Below are positions 50,792 to 60,069 of a DNA stretch of 64,000 bases, in pieces. The stretch lies in the NCBI GenBank assembly GCA_903830285.1, contig CAIKTE010000153.1:1-64000 (forward strand), in the 5' to 3' direction. Origin of the DNA: an uncultured Chitinophagaceae bacterium. GTDB lineage: Bacteria > Bacteroidota > Bacteroidia > Chitinophagales > Chitinophagaceae. Both the position numbers and the translations under genes were made by a program. The notes below the pieces were generated by a model, which searched no databases, was not told the origin of the DNA, and saw nothing but the letters and a program-made list of their open reading frames with translations. The stretch's first letter is position 1. Each line of letters begins with the position of its first letter.

Positions 50792-51314
50792 TATTCTTAA
50801 AAATATCATTCGATTCATTCTCTTCATCGCAGTACAGGTGTTTGTGCTCAATAATGTACCACCCTTACATCAGTTCATTGTTCCGTATTTATACTTCTTA
50901 TATATTTTATGGTTACCCTTTAACATCAACAGGTTTTTTTTGCTGATCCTGAGTTTTGCTTTTGGCTTAACACTGGATTATTTTACTGGTACACCAGGCC
51001 TACATGCAGCTCCTTGCGTACTAATTGCATTCATCAGGCCTTTTTTATTAAACTTACTGATCCCCCAGGAGACAACAGAACAAAGTTATCTTGAACCTTC
51101 CATTAAAAGCATGGGATGGGCTCCTTATAGTTTATATGCGTTCCTGCTGACCTTTTTACATCATTTTTATTTGGTATTGATAGAATGGTTGCAGTTTGGA
51201 AACTTCCTTTATTTTATCGGAAAAATACTCGGCACTACTGCTGTTAGTTTACTGCTGATCTTTATTTCAGAAATGCTTTTCTTCCGTAAAGCAAGATTTA
51301 GAACCAATGCCTAA
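50784..51314 (+). CDS. mreD: rod-shape-determining protein MreD-like
   Basis: A 176-aa membrane protein with about five helices (IRFILFIAVQVFVLNNV, FIVPYLYFLYILWLPFNI, LLILSFAFGLTLDYF and others). Sequence conservation of MreD is low; the call rests on size, topology, the FGLTLDYFTGTPGLHA motif and position between mreC and the PBP2 gene. It overlaps mreC by 8 bp. Confidence 0.88.
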   Translation: MSSILKNIIRFILFIAVQVFVLNNVPPLHQFIVPYLYFLYILWLPFNINRFFLLILSFAFGLTLDYFTGTPGLHAAPCVLIAFIRPFLLNLLIPQETTEQSYLEPSIKSMGWAPYSLYAFLLTFLHHFYLVLIEWLQFGNFLYFIGKILGTTAVSLLLIFISEMLFFRKARFRTNA

Positions 51315-51481
51315 GTATGTTTCTATTTTACACCCCATGCATCACTTCATTCAGCAAGAGTTGCAAATTCTGGTCGGCAAAAGCAGGTTGCTCAAAGTAG
51401 CATCGAATTTCAGGGGAACACGATTTTTACCAGCCCATTTAGCCAATGCACATTGTTGAATAACTTTTTTGCAAAACAATA

Positions 51482-51512
51482 TTGCATTATCAATTTGTAA
51501 TCATCAACTTTG
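51482..51512 (+). promoter_or_regulatory. possible internal promoter for mrdA-rodA
   Basis: TTG (51482-51484), a 20-base spacer and CAACTTTG (51505-51512), one base from TAnnTTTG, lie in the 235-bp gap between mreD and mrdA. The gap otherwise holds nothing recognisable. Confidence 0.45.
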
Positions 51513-51549
51513 TGCAACTTCATCTCATAAATAATCTTCTAAACTTTAT

Positions 51550-53649
51550 ATGTCGGTATTTAATCAAAGCAGAAGCAGAGTAATACAGATCATATTCGCA
51601 GCTGTATTCATAGTGATCGTTGCCCAATTGATCAATCTGCAGGCTTTTTCGCCGAAATACAGGCTGGCAGCAGAAAATAATGCCATTTACAGAAAAGTGA
51701 TCTATCCAGACAGGGGAATCATTTTTGACAGAAAAAAAAGAAGTCTACTTGAGAATACCATCATGTTCGATCTTGTTGTTACCCCTGCCGAATCCAGAGG
51801 AACGGATACATTAACCTTATGCAATCTCTTAAACATCGATACTACGGACTATAAAAAAAGGATGCGAGAAATTATTTTCAAGAACACATCTGTTCGTCCC
51901 AGTGTTTTTGAACCATTGCTTACTCCCGAATTATATGCCAAGCTGAACGAGAACATGTATAAATTCCCCGGCTTTATATTAAGTGAACGTTCGGCCAGAA
52001 CCTACCCTTACAGCATTGCCGGAAATGTACTCGGATATATTGCTGAAGTTGATACGGGGTTTTTAAGAAGACATGCAGATGAACATTATGAAATGGGCGA
52101 TTATGCCGGCATGACAGGTCTTGAAAGGGTCTATGAAAAAGTATTAATGGGGCAGCGTGGAATTAAAAGATTGATCAGGGACAATAAAAGCAGGTTGCAA
52201 GGGTCATTTGAAAACGGGCTATTTGATACTGCACAAATTGCAGGTAAGAATTTGTATTTAAGCCTTGATGTAGAATTGCAACAAATGGCAGAGAAATTAA
52301 TGACCAATAAAGTGGGAAGTGTTGTTGCCATTGATCCCAAGACCGGGGGGATCTTGTGTATGGTAAGTGCCCCGACCTATAACCCCAATTACTTAACAGG
52401 TAATCAAAGAAAAAAACATTACGGAGAGTTATTACTCGATCCCCGGTTGCCCTTTAACAACAGAGCACTGGGCAATAAATATGCCCCGGGGTCAACATTT
52501 AAAACAGTTTCAGGTATTATCGGTTTAACAGAAGGTGTGATAAATGAGCATACCACTGTTACCTGTAACGGTGCTTTTGAAGGCTGCGGAACAGGCAAAC
52601 CTAAATGCTTGGATAAAGGCGTTTTTAATTTTAAAGAAGCTGTTGCGCATAGCGATAATACTTACTTTTCTACCGTATATAAAAGGATATTAGATCAATC
52701 AAGATATGGCGGTGCAGACAGTGCATTAAAAGTATTTAATAAATATGCTACTACTTTTGGATTGGGACATAAATTAGGTGTTGACCTGCCTTCAGAAAAA
52801 AATGGCAACTTGCCTCTATCTTCCGACTACGAAAAAAAATATGGCAAGAAATGGTATTCCTGCAATATTATTTCCAATGCCATTGGTCAAGGCGAGGTAG
52901 AAACAACCATGGTGCAATTAGCCAATGTTATGGCAATCATAGCAAACAAGGGATGGTATTATACTCCCCACTTAGTAGATTCGATCGAAGGTGGTGATGA
53001 ATACAATATGCTGGATACATTTAAAATAAAACATTATACCGACAAGAATATCCCCGACAGTATTTTCGATGCTGTGCAGGATGGTATGCAGGCGGTAGTT
53101 GATTATGGAACGGCTGCCGCTTCCAGGATTCCGGATATTGTTATGTGTGGTAAAACGGGAACCGCTGAAAATTATTCGCATGGCATTAAACAACAAGATC
53201 ACTCTTTCTTTGGCGCATTTGCTCCGAGAAATAATCCCAGAATTGCAATAGCGGTTATCTGTGAAAATGCCGGACAGGGTGCTTGGGCCGCTGCTCCAAT
53301 CGCCAGCTTACTAGTTGAGAAATATTTAAGAGATTCCATCAAAGGAAAAGAAAGGCAAGATAAAGTGGAAGAATTTGCAAAGAAGAACCTGATCCCACGT
53401 TTGATGCGTTTAGCAATGAATAAAATGGATTCGTTAAAACAAATCAAAGAAAATCAATTGTTGCTGCAGCAAAGAATTGATAAGGAAGCAAACGATACTA
53501 TAGACAATGAAGATGGTACTGAACAGGAAAATGCAAAACCTGCTGCACCCAAATCATCAAAAGATGCGGCCCCTAAAACAAAGAACACCGCAGCTGCCAT
53601 TTTAGTGAATGAAGAAAGAAAGAATAAAAAAACATTTAGAACAATATAA
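51550..53649 (+). CDS. mrdA: penicillin-binding protein 2 (class B transpeptidase)
   Basis: A 699-aa elongation-specific transpeptidase. One N-terminal membrane segment (VIQIIFAAVFIVIVAQLINL) is followed by the dimerisation domain with YPDRGIIFDRKKRSLLENT, ERSARTYPYSIAGNVLGYI and YAGMTGLERVYEKVLMGQRG. The catalytic domain has SxxK at Ser315 (YAPGSTFKTVSG), SDN (VAHSDNTYF) and KTGTAEN. The ~70-residue C-terminal tail is Lys/Ala-rich (PAAPKSSKDAAPKTKNTAAA), an ornament often seen in this phylum. It partners with RodA, encoded 3 bp downstream. Confidence 0.97.
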   Translation: MSVFNQSRSRVIQIIFAAVFIVIVAQLINLQAFSPKYRLAAENNAIYRKVIYPDRGIIFDRKKRSLLENTIMFDLVVTPAESRGTDTLTLCNLLNIDTTDYKKRMREIIFKNTSVRPSVFEPLLTPELYAKLNENMYKFPGFILSERSARTYPYSIAGNVLGYIAEVDTGFLRRHADEHYEMGDYAGMTGLERVYEKVLMGQRGIKRLIRDNKSRLQGSFENGLFDTAQIAGKNLYLSLDVELQQMAEKLMTNKVGSVVAIDPKTGGILCMVSAPTYNPNYLTGNQRKKHYGELLLDPRLPFNNRALGNKYAPGSTFKTVSGIIGLTEGVINEHTTVTCNGAFEGCGTGKPKCLDKGVFNFKEAVAHSDNTYFSTVYKRILDQSRYGGADSALKVFNKYATTFGLGHKLGVDLPSEKNGNLPLSSDYEKKYGKKWYSCNIISNAIGQGEVETTMVQLANVMAIIANKGWYYTPHLVDSIEGGDEYNMLDTFKIKHYTDKNIPDSIFDAVQDGMQAVVDYGTAAASRIPDIVMCGKTGTAENYSHGIKQQDHSFFGAFAPRNNPRIAIAVICENAGQGAWAAAPIASLLVEKYLRDSIKGKERQDKVEEFAKKNLIPRLMRLAMNKMDSLKQIKENQLLLQQRIDKEANDTIDNEDGTEQENAKPAAPKSSKDAAPKTKNTAAAILVNEERKNKKTFRTI

Positions 53650-53652
53650 TTA

Positions 53653-54990
53653 ATGAATAATAGAAATACATCTATTTCACAAGGTATCGATTGGGTTGTA
53701 GTATGGCTCTATGCTGTTCTAGTAGCTATTGGCATCCTATGCATTTTTATGGTGGAGTATAAACCGGGCACGGATTGGATGCAAACTTTTATAGGTGGTA
53801 AAACCAACTACAGTAAACAATTGATATTTACCGGGGTTTGCGCTGTTGCCGCCATATTTATTTTACTGGCCGACAGTAAATTGTTTACTGCATTTGCCAA
53901 CCTTCTTTATGCTTTTGGGATTTTGTTGATGTTTGCCACATTTGTGATCGGCAAAAGCATCAATGGTTCTAAAAGCTGGATACCTTTGGGGGGCGGATTT
54001 AACTTACAACCTGCAGAATTATGTAAAATATTTACAGCATTGGCATTGGCCAAATTCTTCTCAAGGCAGGAAACAGATTTCAGCAAATTAAAATCACAGA
54101 TCATAGGAGTTAGCATTGCTTTGGCTCCGGCTGTTCTTTCGCATTTTCAACACGAAGATGGATTAGCACTGGCTTATCTTTCCTTTTTCCTTGTCCTGTA
54201 TCGCGAAGGCCTTCCTCCGCAAATTTTGATCATCGGAACCACATTCGGCATTTTGGTTGTAGCCACACTTATTTTGGAACCCAATACTTTAGCGATCATT
54301 CTTACGGTAATTGCGTCTATAACCATCTATTTTTTACGTAAATCGATCAAACGAAAAAAAAATATTTTACTTCTGATCATTTCTTTATGGATCCTTGCAG
54401 TTGGCATACAAAGATTCGCAGTGCCTTATATTTTTAATAATGTCTTTGAATGTTACCAGAGTACCCGTATCTACAGCATGGTGGGCAAGGATTATGATTG
54501 CAATATGAATCATCATAAAAGTAAAGGCAATGAAAAGCCGGCAAGAAAACCTGATGATTATAATGTGCGACAAAGCAAAATCGCTATCGGCTCCGGTGAA
54601 TTATTTGGTAAAGGGTTTTTAAAAGGAACACAGACCAGAGGAAAATATGTACCGGAACAGCATACCGATTTTATTTTTACATCACTGGCTGAAGCATTTG
54701 GATTATTAGGCTGTGTGATCTTTCTAGGTATTTATTTAATTCTGCTAAACAGGATCATCCGAATTGCAGAAAGACAGAGAAGTACATTCAGCAGGGTGTA
54801 TGGCTATAGTGTGGCCAGTATTATCTTTTTTCATATCACTGTGAACGTATGTATGACGATCGGGCTGTTCCCTATCATTGGCATTCCATTACCGTTGGTC
54901 AGTTACGGAGGGTCATCCTTACTTACTTTTTCAATTCTTATTTTTATTTTAATCCGATTGGATGCCGACAGGCAAATGGTATTGAGATAA
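53653..54990 (+). CDS. rodA: rod-shape-determining glycosyltransferase RodA
   Basis: A 445-aa SEDS-family peptidoglycan polymerase with ~10 membrane helices. SEDS motifs are GGGFNLQPAELCKIFTALAL, LSHFQHEDGLALAYLSFFLV (catalytic Asp region; many homologues have QPDLG/QPDLGTA here, while this protein has QHEDGLA), RQSKIAIGSGELFGKGF, YVPEQHTDFIFTSLAEAFG and PLVSYGGSSLLTFSI. The large extracellular loop (~residues 270-305, CNMNHHKSKGNEKPARKPDD) is longer and more charged than usual. It lies 3 bp after mrdA, so the two are coupled. Confidence 0.96.
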   Translation: MNNRNTSISQGIDWVVVWLYAVLVAIGILCIFMVEYKPGTDWMQTFIGGKTNYSKQLIFTGVCAVAAIFILLADSKLFTAFANLLYAFGILLMFATFVIGKSINGSKSWIPLGGGFNLQPAELCKIFTALALAKFFSRQETDFSKLKSQIIGVSIALAPAVLSHFQHEDGLALAYLSFFLVLYREGLPPQILIIGTTFGILVVATLILEPNTLAIILTVIASITIYFLRKSIKRKKNILLLIISLWILAVGIQRFAVPYIFNNVFECYQSTRIYSMVGKDYDCNMNHHKSKGNEKPARKPDDYNVRQSKIAIGSGELFGKGFLKGTQTRGKYVPEQHTDFIFTSLAEAFGLLGCVIFLGIYLILLNRIIRIAERQRSTFSRVYGYSVASIIFFHITVNVCMTIGLFPIIGIPLPLVSYGGSSLLTFSILIFILIRLDADRQMVLR

Positions 54991-55034
54991 TATTTTCAAT
55001 AACAGAATGGAAGAAAATTAATCAGTAATTATTT

Positions 55035-55808
55035 ATGATTGAAAATGATTTTCAAAATCAAAACACATTTACAATAATCCCGCTTTCAGAAGGAAGTTTT
55101 ACTGTTGACAAAACAAAAATATTTCAGCCTTTTGAAATAAATAAAGATCATCTGCAACAAAGGCCAGTGGGAAGTTTGTTGGTAGAAGTGCAGCCTTTTG
55201 TCATTATCACTTCAAAAGATATTTTATTAATTGATACCGGTTTGGGTTTTAGTAAAAATGGTGAATTACAAATTCATTCTAACTTAAAAGCAAATGGGAT
55301 TCAGCCCGATCAAATAACAAAAGTATTGATGAGTCATTTACACAAAGATCATGCAGGCGGGATCAGTAAAATGGATAAGTTAGGCAACTACCATTTATCG
55401 TTCCCAAATGCCAGATATTATGTGCAGCAAAAAGAGTTTGAATTTGCCATGGAAACAGGCTTTCCTTCTTTTATGAGTGAAGAGATCTCAGTGCTGCAAA
55501 ATCATCCACAGGTTGAATGGTTGAATGGTGATGGAATGATCGATAACAGCATTCAATACCATATCACTTCAGCACACAGTCCCTTTCATCAGGTTTTTTG
55601 GATAAATGAAGGGAACCATAAATTATTTTTTGGCGGTGATGATGCCCCACAATTACAGCAGATGAAAAATAAATTCATTGCCAAGTATGATTTTGACGGG
55701 AAGAAATGTATGGAACTGCGGCAGCAATGGTGGCAGCAAGGAAAAGCAGAAGGATGGACATTTTTATTTTATCACGACACCAAAACACCCATATTTGAAG
55801 CTCAATAA
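55035..55808 (+). CDS. metallo-beta-lactamase-fold hydrolase
   Basis: 257 aa. The metal site is MSHLHKDHAGG (HxHxDH), preceded by ILLIDTGLGF (first Asp). A later His occurs in ITSAHSPFHQVFWI, and an Asp in FFGGDDAPQLQQM. It has no signal peptide. The family covers lactonases, glyoxalase II and many others, so the substrate cannot be assigned. It follows rodA by 44 bp on the same strand but is probably unrelated to cell shape. Confidence 0.88.
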   Translation: MIENDFQNQNTFTIIPLSEGSFTVDKTKIFQPFEINKDHLQQRPVGSLLVEVQPFVIITSKDILLIDTGLGFSKNGELQIHSNLKANGIQPDQITKVLMSHLHKDHAGGISKMDKLGNYHLSFPNARYYVQQKEFEFAMETGFPSFMSEEISVLQNHPQVEWLNGDGMIDNSIQYHITSAHSPFHQVFWINEGNHKLFFGGDDAPQLQQMKNKFIAKYDFDGKKCMELRQQWWQQGKAEGWTFLFYHDTKTPIFEAQ

Positions 55809-55827
55809 TTACTAATTTATAAATGTT

Positions 55828-56250
55828 CTATTGAGTTGGTTTGATATTATTTTGCAGACGCTGGGCTTTTGCTTTTTGCCTATTCTCAAACTCCTGCTTA
55901 ATATAATTTCCAAATTCACGCTCAGACGCAAATACTTTATTGGCTCTTGCCTGACTACCTAGTATATTCTTAAACTCGTTAAGGTATTTTTTTCTTACGG
56001 TCAATGCCTTCTCGTCATACAAAATAACATCATCGTTACTTTCTTTTTTAACAAGCCTTAATTCATCAGTATATGAAAAATATGATGGCCAAAATTTTTG
56101 CGCATCTTCAGAACTTAAACTGAGTTCTTTTGTCATGTACGCTATTTTAAGCCCTTGCAGATTAGGCTGAGTATTATTATTATTATGCTGTTGTTGTGCA
56201 ATTGAGAATGCACTAACAAATAGCAGCAAAATGAATATTAATTTTTTCAT
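55828..56250 (-). CDS. small periplasmic helical protein (Spy/CpxP-like), sigma-factor locus
   Basis: 140 aa with a signal peptide (LIFILLLFVSAFSIAQ), then Gln/Asn-rich residues and a helical body: LKIAYMTKELSLSSEDAQKFWPSYFSYTDEL, with a long charged helix at the end. The 'I--MT--L-LS--EAQKFWPVY--Y' pattern is seen in small proteins encoded with ECF sigma factors in Bacteroidota (often annotated as sensors of ECF-type sigma factor). Third gene of the sigma / anti-sigma / sensor set. Confidence 0.75.
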   Translation of the reverse strand: MKKLIFILLLFVSAFSIAQQQHNNNNTQPNLQGLKIAYMTKELSLSSEDAQKFWPSYFSYTDELRLVKKESNDDVILYDEKALTVRKKYLNEFKNILGSQARANKVFASEREFGNYIKQEFENRQKAKAQRLQNNIKPTQ

Positions 56251-56279
56251 CGTGGGGTTTTATTTAAGGGTATTATATA

Positions 56280-56945
56280 TTATTCTGCATCTTTCAAATA
56301 TTGTTGCAGATCGTCCTCACTGATTATTTTAAGATTTTGCTTTATGTCGTTTTTCTCGAACTCAAGAAGATTGTTATCCTCACTTGATTCCATCCCCCCA
56401 TTTTCTACATAAGCATTCAATTCCGTATCACTCACTTTATTCAGCTCATTGGTTACATCTAATGTGTTTCTATGCTGATCGTATAAAAAACCACCAGTAA
56501 ATAAGAGCCCCCCAATAATAGCAGCAGCTGCATAGCTGATCCATTTTCTTGGGTTGCTGAAAGAAACGACTTTTGTGACAGTTTTTTGATCTTTTGTGAC
56601 CGTAAAGTTTTCAAAATAATTGGAAGGAATGCAGTAAACGTTTTTTTTGCTGATGCTATTCAATGAAGGGGCAATGTTCTCCAGCTCAGCAAATACTTCA
56701 TTTTTTTTTGTTTCAATTCTGGAAATAACGGCATCAGATAATGTTTCAAAATATCCATCGGGTATTTGAAAAACGTTTGAACTTGATGTTACAAATAGTT
56801 TATCCTCATTGATGCGTGCTTGAATTTCAAAAACCAAATGTTCAAAATAACCGCTTGGCACGGTATAAACATCCAGCTGTTGTAGCGATGCAAGAATGGG
56901 GGTATTTGCTTTCAACTCTTCCTGTATAAATCCTGTCTTTGCCAT
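56280..56945 (-). CDS. probable anti-sigma factor with three (V/I)P-x2-YFE repeats
   Basis: 221 aa. The cytoplasmic N-terminal half holds three spaced copies of a short motif: VPSGYFEHL (~32), IPDGYFETL (~66) and IPSNYFENF (~105). One membrane segment follows (WISYAAAAIIGGLLFTGGFL, ~135-154), then a ~65-residue acidic periplasmic tail. The layout (sigma-binding cytoplasmic part, single helix, periplasmic tail) and the position directly downstream of an ECF sigma gene (36 bp) indicate the anti-sigma. No zinc-binding anti-sigma motif is visible. Confidence 0.75.
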   Translation of the reverse strand: MAKTGFIQEELKANTPILASLQQLDVYTVPSGYFEHLVFEIQARINEDKLFVTSSSNVFQIPDGYFETLSDAVISRIETKKNEVFAELENIAPSLNSISKKNVYCIPSNYFENFTVTKDQKTVTKVVSFSNPRKWISYAAAAIIGGLLFTGGFLYDQHRNTLDVTNELNKVSDTELNAYVENGGMESSEDNNLLEFEKNDIKQNLKIISEDDLQQYLKDAE

Positions 56946-56981
56946 TTCAGTGTCTCTAAGACTATATGAATACCTGTTTGT

Positions 56982-57527
56982 TTAATGATTCAGGATAAAA
57001 TCCTCTATTTTCTTTGCCGCATGATGATAACTTGCCTTTAAAGCGCCTTCACTGGTATCCAATATACGACTCATTTCTTCATAAGGCATTTCATCATAAT
57101 ATCGAAGGTTAAACACTAATCTTTGCTTTTCCGGTAATTTTTGAATGGCTAACTGCAGTTTCCATTCTAATTTATTGGCATCAAAGCCCTCATCGGCCTT
57201 TATTTTATTGCTTAACCCGCTTTCTACCCCATTGATACTAACTACAGACTTTTTTTTCTGTTGTTCCAAAAAAGTTAGGCTTTCATTCGTAGCGATCCGA
57301 TATAACCAGGTAAACAATTGACTGTCTTCTCTGAAATTTTCCAATCCTTTCCAAACCTTGATAAACATATTCTGTAACACATCATTGGTATCATCATGGT
57401 CCACCAGCATTCTTCTGATATGCCAATATAATTTTTCCTGATATTTCTTGATAATAGCAGTAAACGCCTTCTCTTTTAACAGCGGCTGGCTGAACTCGTA
57501 CAACAGTTCTTTGTCGTCCATATGCAT
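56982..57527 (-). CDS. ECF-type RNA polymerase sigma factor
   Basis: 181 aa. Region 2 is HIRRMLVDHDDTNDVLQNMFIKVWKGLENF ... LFTWLYRIATNESLTFL, and region 4 is AIQKLPEKQRLVFNLRYYDEMPYEEMSRIL ... GALKASYHHAAKKI, with a linker in between. No region 1 or 3. It directs polymerase to an unknown regulon, probably an envelope stress response given its anti-sigma and Spy-like neighbours. Met1 or Met3 (57521) could be the start. Confidence 0.95.
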   Translation of the reverse strand: MHMDDKELLYEFSQPLLKEKAFTAIIKKYQEKLYWHIRRMLVDHDDTNDVLQNMFIKVWKGLENFREDSQLFTWLYRIATNESLTFLEQQKKKSVVSINGVESGLSNKIKADEGFDANKLEWKLQLAIQKLPEKQRLVFNLRYYDEMPYEEMSRILDTSEGALKASYHHAAKKIEDFILNH

Positions 57528-57747
57528 GCAGGGAAATTAGAAAAATAAATTGATAAGCCGCTCAAAGACTTGTTTTTTACAGGAAAGTTTAATTTATGAC
57601 ATGAAGAAAATGAAATACAGATGACCTGCTTGCAATTCTTCCTGTGCTAAAATCGAACATAATATTAATGCCCTGAAATACTTCGGCAGGTATTCACATC
57701 TGATTAACAGAATAAGTAGCTTTGCATTCCTTAAAACACGAAATAAT

Positions 57748-59907
57748 ATGAAAAAATTTCTTCTATCGATTGCTTTAGTGCTTTTCATTTTTCGCACATA
57801 TGCGGACGAAGGCATGTGGATCCCGCTTTTATTAGGCGAACAAGTTTACAAAGACATGGTGAAAAAAGGTTTGAAGCTGAAACCGGAACAATTGTACAGC
57901 ATCAACCAATCATCCATTAAAGATGCAATCATCATTTTTGGTGGTGGTTGTACCGGCGAAATTGTAAGTGACAAAGGTTTAATCTTTACCAATCACCATT
58001 GCGGTTATGATGCCATTGCCAACGCATCAACTGTTGAACATAACTATTTAAAAGATGGATTCTTTGCTGCTGACATGAGCAAAGAGATCCAGTCAAAAAT
58101 ATCCGTTCGATTCTTGAACAGGATCGAAGATGTTACTCAAAAAGTTATGGATGCTTTAGGAAAGACTGAAGGTATGGAACGCGCACAAAAATTAATTGCT
58201 GCACAATCTTCTATTGTAAAAGAAGTTGTTGGTTCTGATGAATTCAAGGCTGCGGTTGTAGTAAGTTTATTTAAAGGCAACCAATACTTTTTATATGTGT
58301 ATGATGTTTTTAAAGATGTTCGTTTAGTGGGTAATCCTCCTGAAAGCATCGGTAAATTCGGTGGTGATACTGATAATTGGGAATGGCCAAGACATACCGG
58401 AGATTTTTCCGTTTTCCGTGTGTACATGAGTAAAGATGGCAAGCCTGCAAATTACAGTGCCGAGAATGTTCCATTGAAACCAAAACATTTTTTACCTGTA
58501 AGCATCAAAGGTTTTAAAGATGGTGACTATAGTATGATATTCGGTTATCCGGGCAGCACCAACCGTTATGAAACCTCATACGGCGTTAAGTTAAGTACCG
58601 ATATCAATAATCCTACGCTTGTGAAACTGCGTGACATGCGTTTGAAATATATGTTCTCTGAAATGATGAAAGATCCTGCCATTAAATTGCAGCTCGCTTC
58701 TTCTTACGCTTCCATCGCCAACTACTGGAAATTCTATGATGGCGAAACAAAGCAATTATTGAAATATGATATCTACGGTCAAAAACAAAAAACAGAAACC
58801 GACTTTGTTTCTTGGGCAAAAGGAAAAGCGGAATACGAAAATATCTTTACTGATTATCAGAAAAATTATGAAGCATGGAGACCTTATGCAACTCAGGCCA
58901 TGTACATGAGAGAAGGTATCATGGGTTCTCCTTTATTGGCCTATACGGCAAGTTGGAGCGGACTAGAACAAGTACTCAGTAAAAAGGATGCAAGCAAAGA
59001 AGACATTGCTAAAGCCATCAGCAATGCGAAAGCTGCAAGAGAGAATTTTCTGAAAGATGAAAACAAAAAAAGCGATCAGAATATTCTGGCTTCTGTGCTG
59101 ATGATGTACAATACCGATATACCTAAAGAACAACAACCTGCAGGTTTTTATGAAGGCCTTTTCAAAAACTTCAATAGCATTGATGAAAGCCCTTATAAAA
59201 GATATACTGCCGATGTTTTCGAGAACACTATGGCATTCGATGGCAATAAATGGAATGATTTTATTGCAAATCCTACAGTTGCTGCATTACAAACCGACCC
59301 TGCTTATAAAACAACAATGGCTTTTCTGAAAAACTGGAACAGCGGTTATTCTGCAAAAAATCAGGCTTTCGTAAATAAGAATAATGATCTTGGCAGGGAA
59401 TACATGAAAGGTTTATTTGAAAAAGAGCCTGCAAAAATGAAAGGCACTTATCCTGATGCAAACTTTACCATGCGTGTCTCTTACGGCAATGTAAAAAGCT
59501 ACCAGCCAAAAGATGCCGTGAAATACGATTTTGTTTGTACACTTAGCGGCGTTGCAGCTAAATACGTAGCAGGTGATTATGAATTTGATCTGCCGGCTAA
59601 ATTCCTAGACCTATACAAGGCAAAGGACTTTGGCGAATACGTTGATGCAAAATACAAGGACATCATTGTTACTTTCATTACCACCAACGATATCACCGGC
59701 GGCAATTCAGGTTCTCCTGTTTTAAATGCAAACGGCGAATTAATTGGCTTGGCCTTTGACGGCAATTATGAAGCCCTGAGCCATAAACTTGCATTCGACA
59801 AAGATCTCAACCGCACTATTTGTGTAGATGTTCGTTATGTGTTGTGGTGCATTGATAAATTGGGTGGTGCCAAACATATTGTGGATGAACTGAAATTAGT
59901 GAAGTAA
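57748..59907 (+). CDS. S46 family dipeptidyl peptidase, DPP7-like
   Basis: 719 aa with a signal peptide (KFLLSIALVLFIFRTYA) and the mature-start motif DEGMWIPLLL. The catalytic His is in FTNHHCGYDAI (His84), the Asp in NWEWPRHTGDF, and the nucleophile in GGNSGSPVLN (Ser654). The residue 18 positions after the Ser, which decides P1 preference in this family, is Gly (AFDGNYEA). From what I recall, Gly is the DPP7 state (hydrophobic P1) and Arg the DPP11 state (acidic P1). The enzyme acts in the periplasm to release dipeptides, which the POT transporter could import. Confidence 0.95.
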   Translation: MKKFLLSIALVLFIFRTYADEGMWIPLLLGEQVYKDMVKKGLKLKPEQLYSINQSSIKDAIIIFGGGCTGEIVSDKGLIFTNHHCGYDAIANASTVEHNYLKDGFFAADMSKEIQSKISVRFLNRIEDVTQKVMDALGKTEGMERAQKLIAAQSSIVKEVVGSDEFKAAVVVSLFKGNQYFLYVYDVFKDVRLVGNPPESIGKFGGDTDNWEWPRHTGDFSVFRVYMSKDGKPANYSAENVPLKPKHFLPVSIKGFKDGDYSMIFGYPGSTNRYETSYGVKLSTDINNPTLVKLRDMRLKYMFSEMMKDPAIKLQLASSYASIANYWKFYDGETKQLLKYDIYGQKQKTETDFVSWAKGKAEYENIFTDYQKNYEAWRPYATQAMYMREGIMGSPLLAYTASWSGLEQVLSKKDASKEDIAKAISNAKAARENFLKDENKKSDQNILASVLMMYNTDIPKEQQPAGFYEGLFKNFNSIDESPYKRYTADVFENTMAFDGNKWNDFIANPTVAALQTDPAYKTTMAFLKNWNSGYSAKNQAFVNKNNDLGREYMKGLFEKEPAKMKGTYPDANFTMRVSYGNVKSYQPKDAVKYDFVCTLSGVAAKYVAGDYEFDLPAKFLDLYKAKDFGEYVDAKYKDIIVTFITTNDITGGNSGSPVLNANGELIGLAFDGNYEALSHKLAFDKDLNRTICVDVRYVLWCIDKLGGAKHIVDELKLVK

Positions 59908-59928
59908 AACATCAGCCTTAAAATATAG

Positions 59929-59965
59929 ATCAGCGTAAGAATAAATTCTTACGCTGATTTTTTTT
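59929..59965. terminator. terminator after the S46 peptidase gene
   Basis: ATCAGCGTAAGAAT (59929-59942) pairs with ATTCTTACGCTGAT (59945-59958) around a 2-nt loop, followed by eight T. It lies between converging genes. Confidence 0.85.
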
Positions 59966-60069
59966 GAGTAAACTGTAGCAAATCTGTGCAGCTTCTTCTC
60001 GCCATGACAACTAATGTCGGCATCCAGACTCATCTGGACCTGAGTATCTTTTCTTTCTTGAATACTAAT

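Noticed and set aside
57594-57815. 73-aa minus-strand frame upstream of the S46 peptidase
   Set aside because: It overlaps the peptidase signal-peptide region antisense; Leu/Arg-rich shadow.
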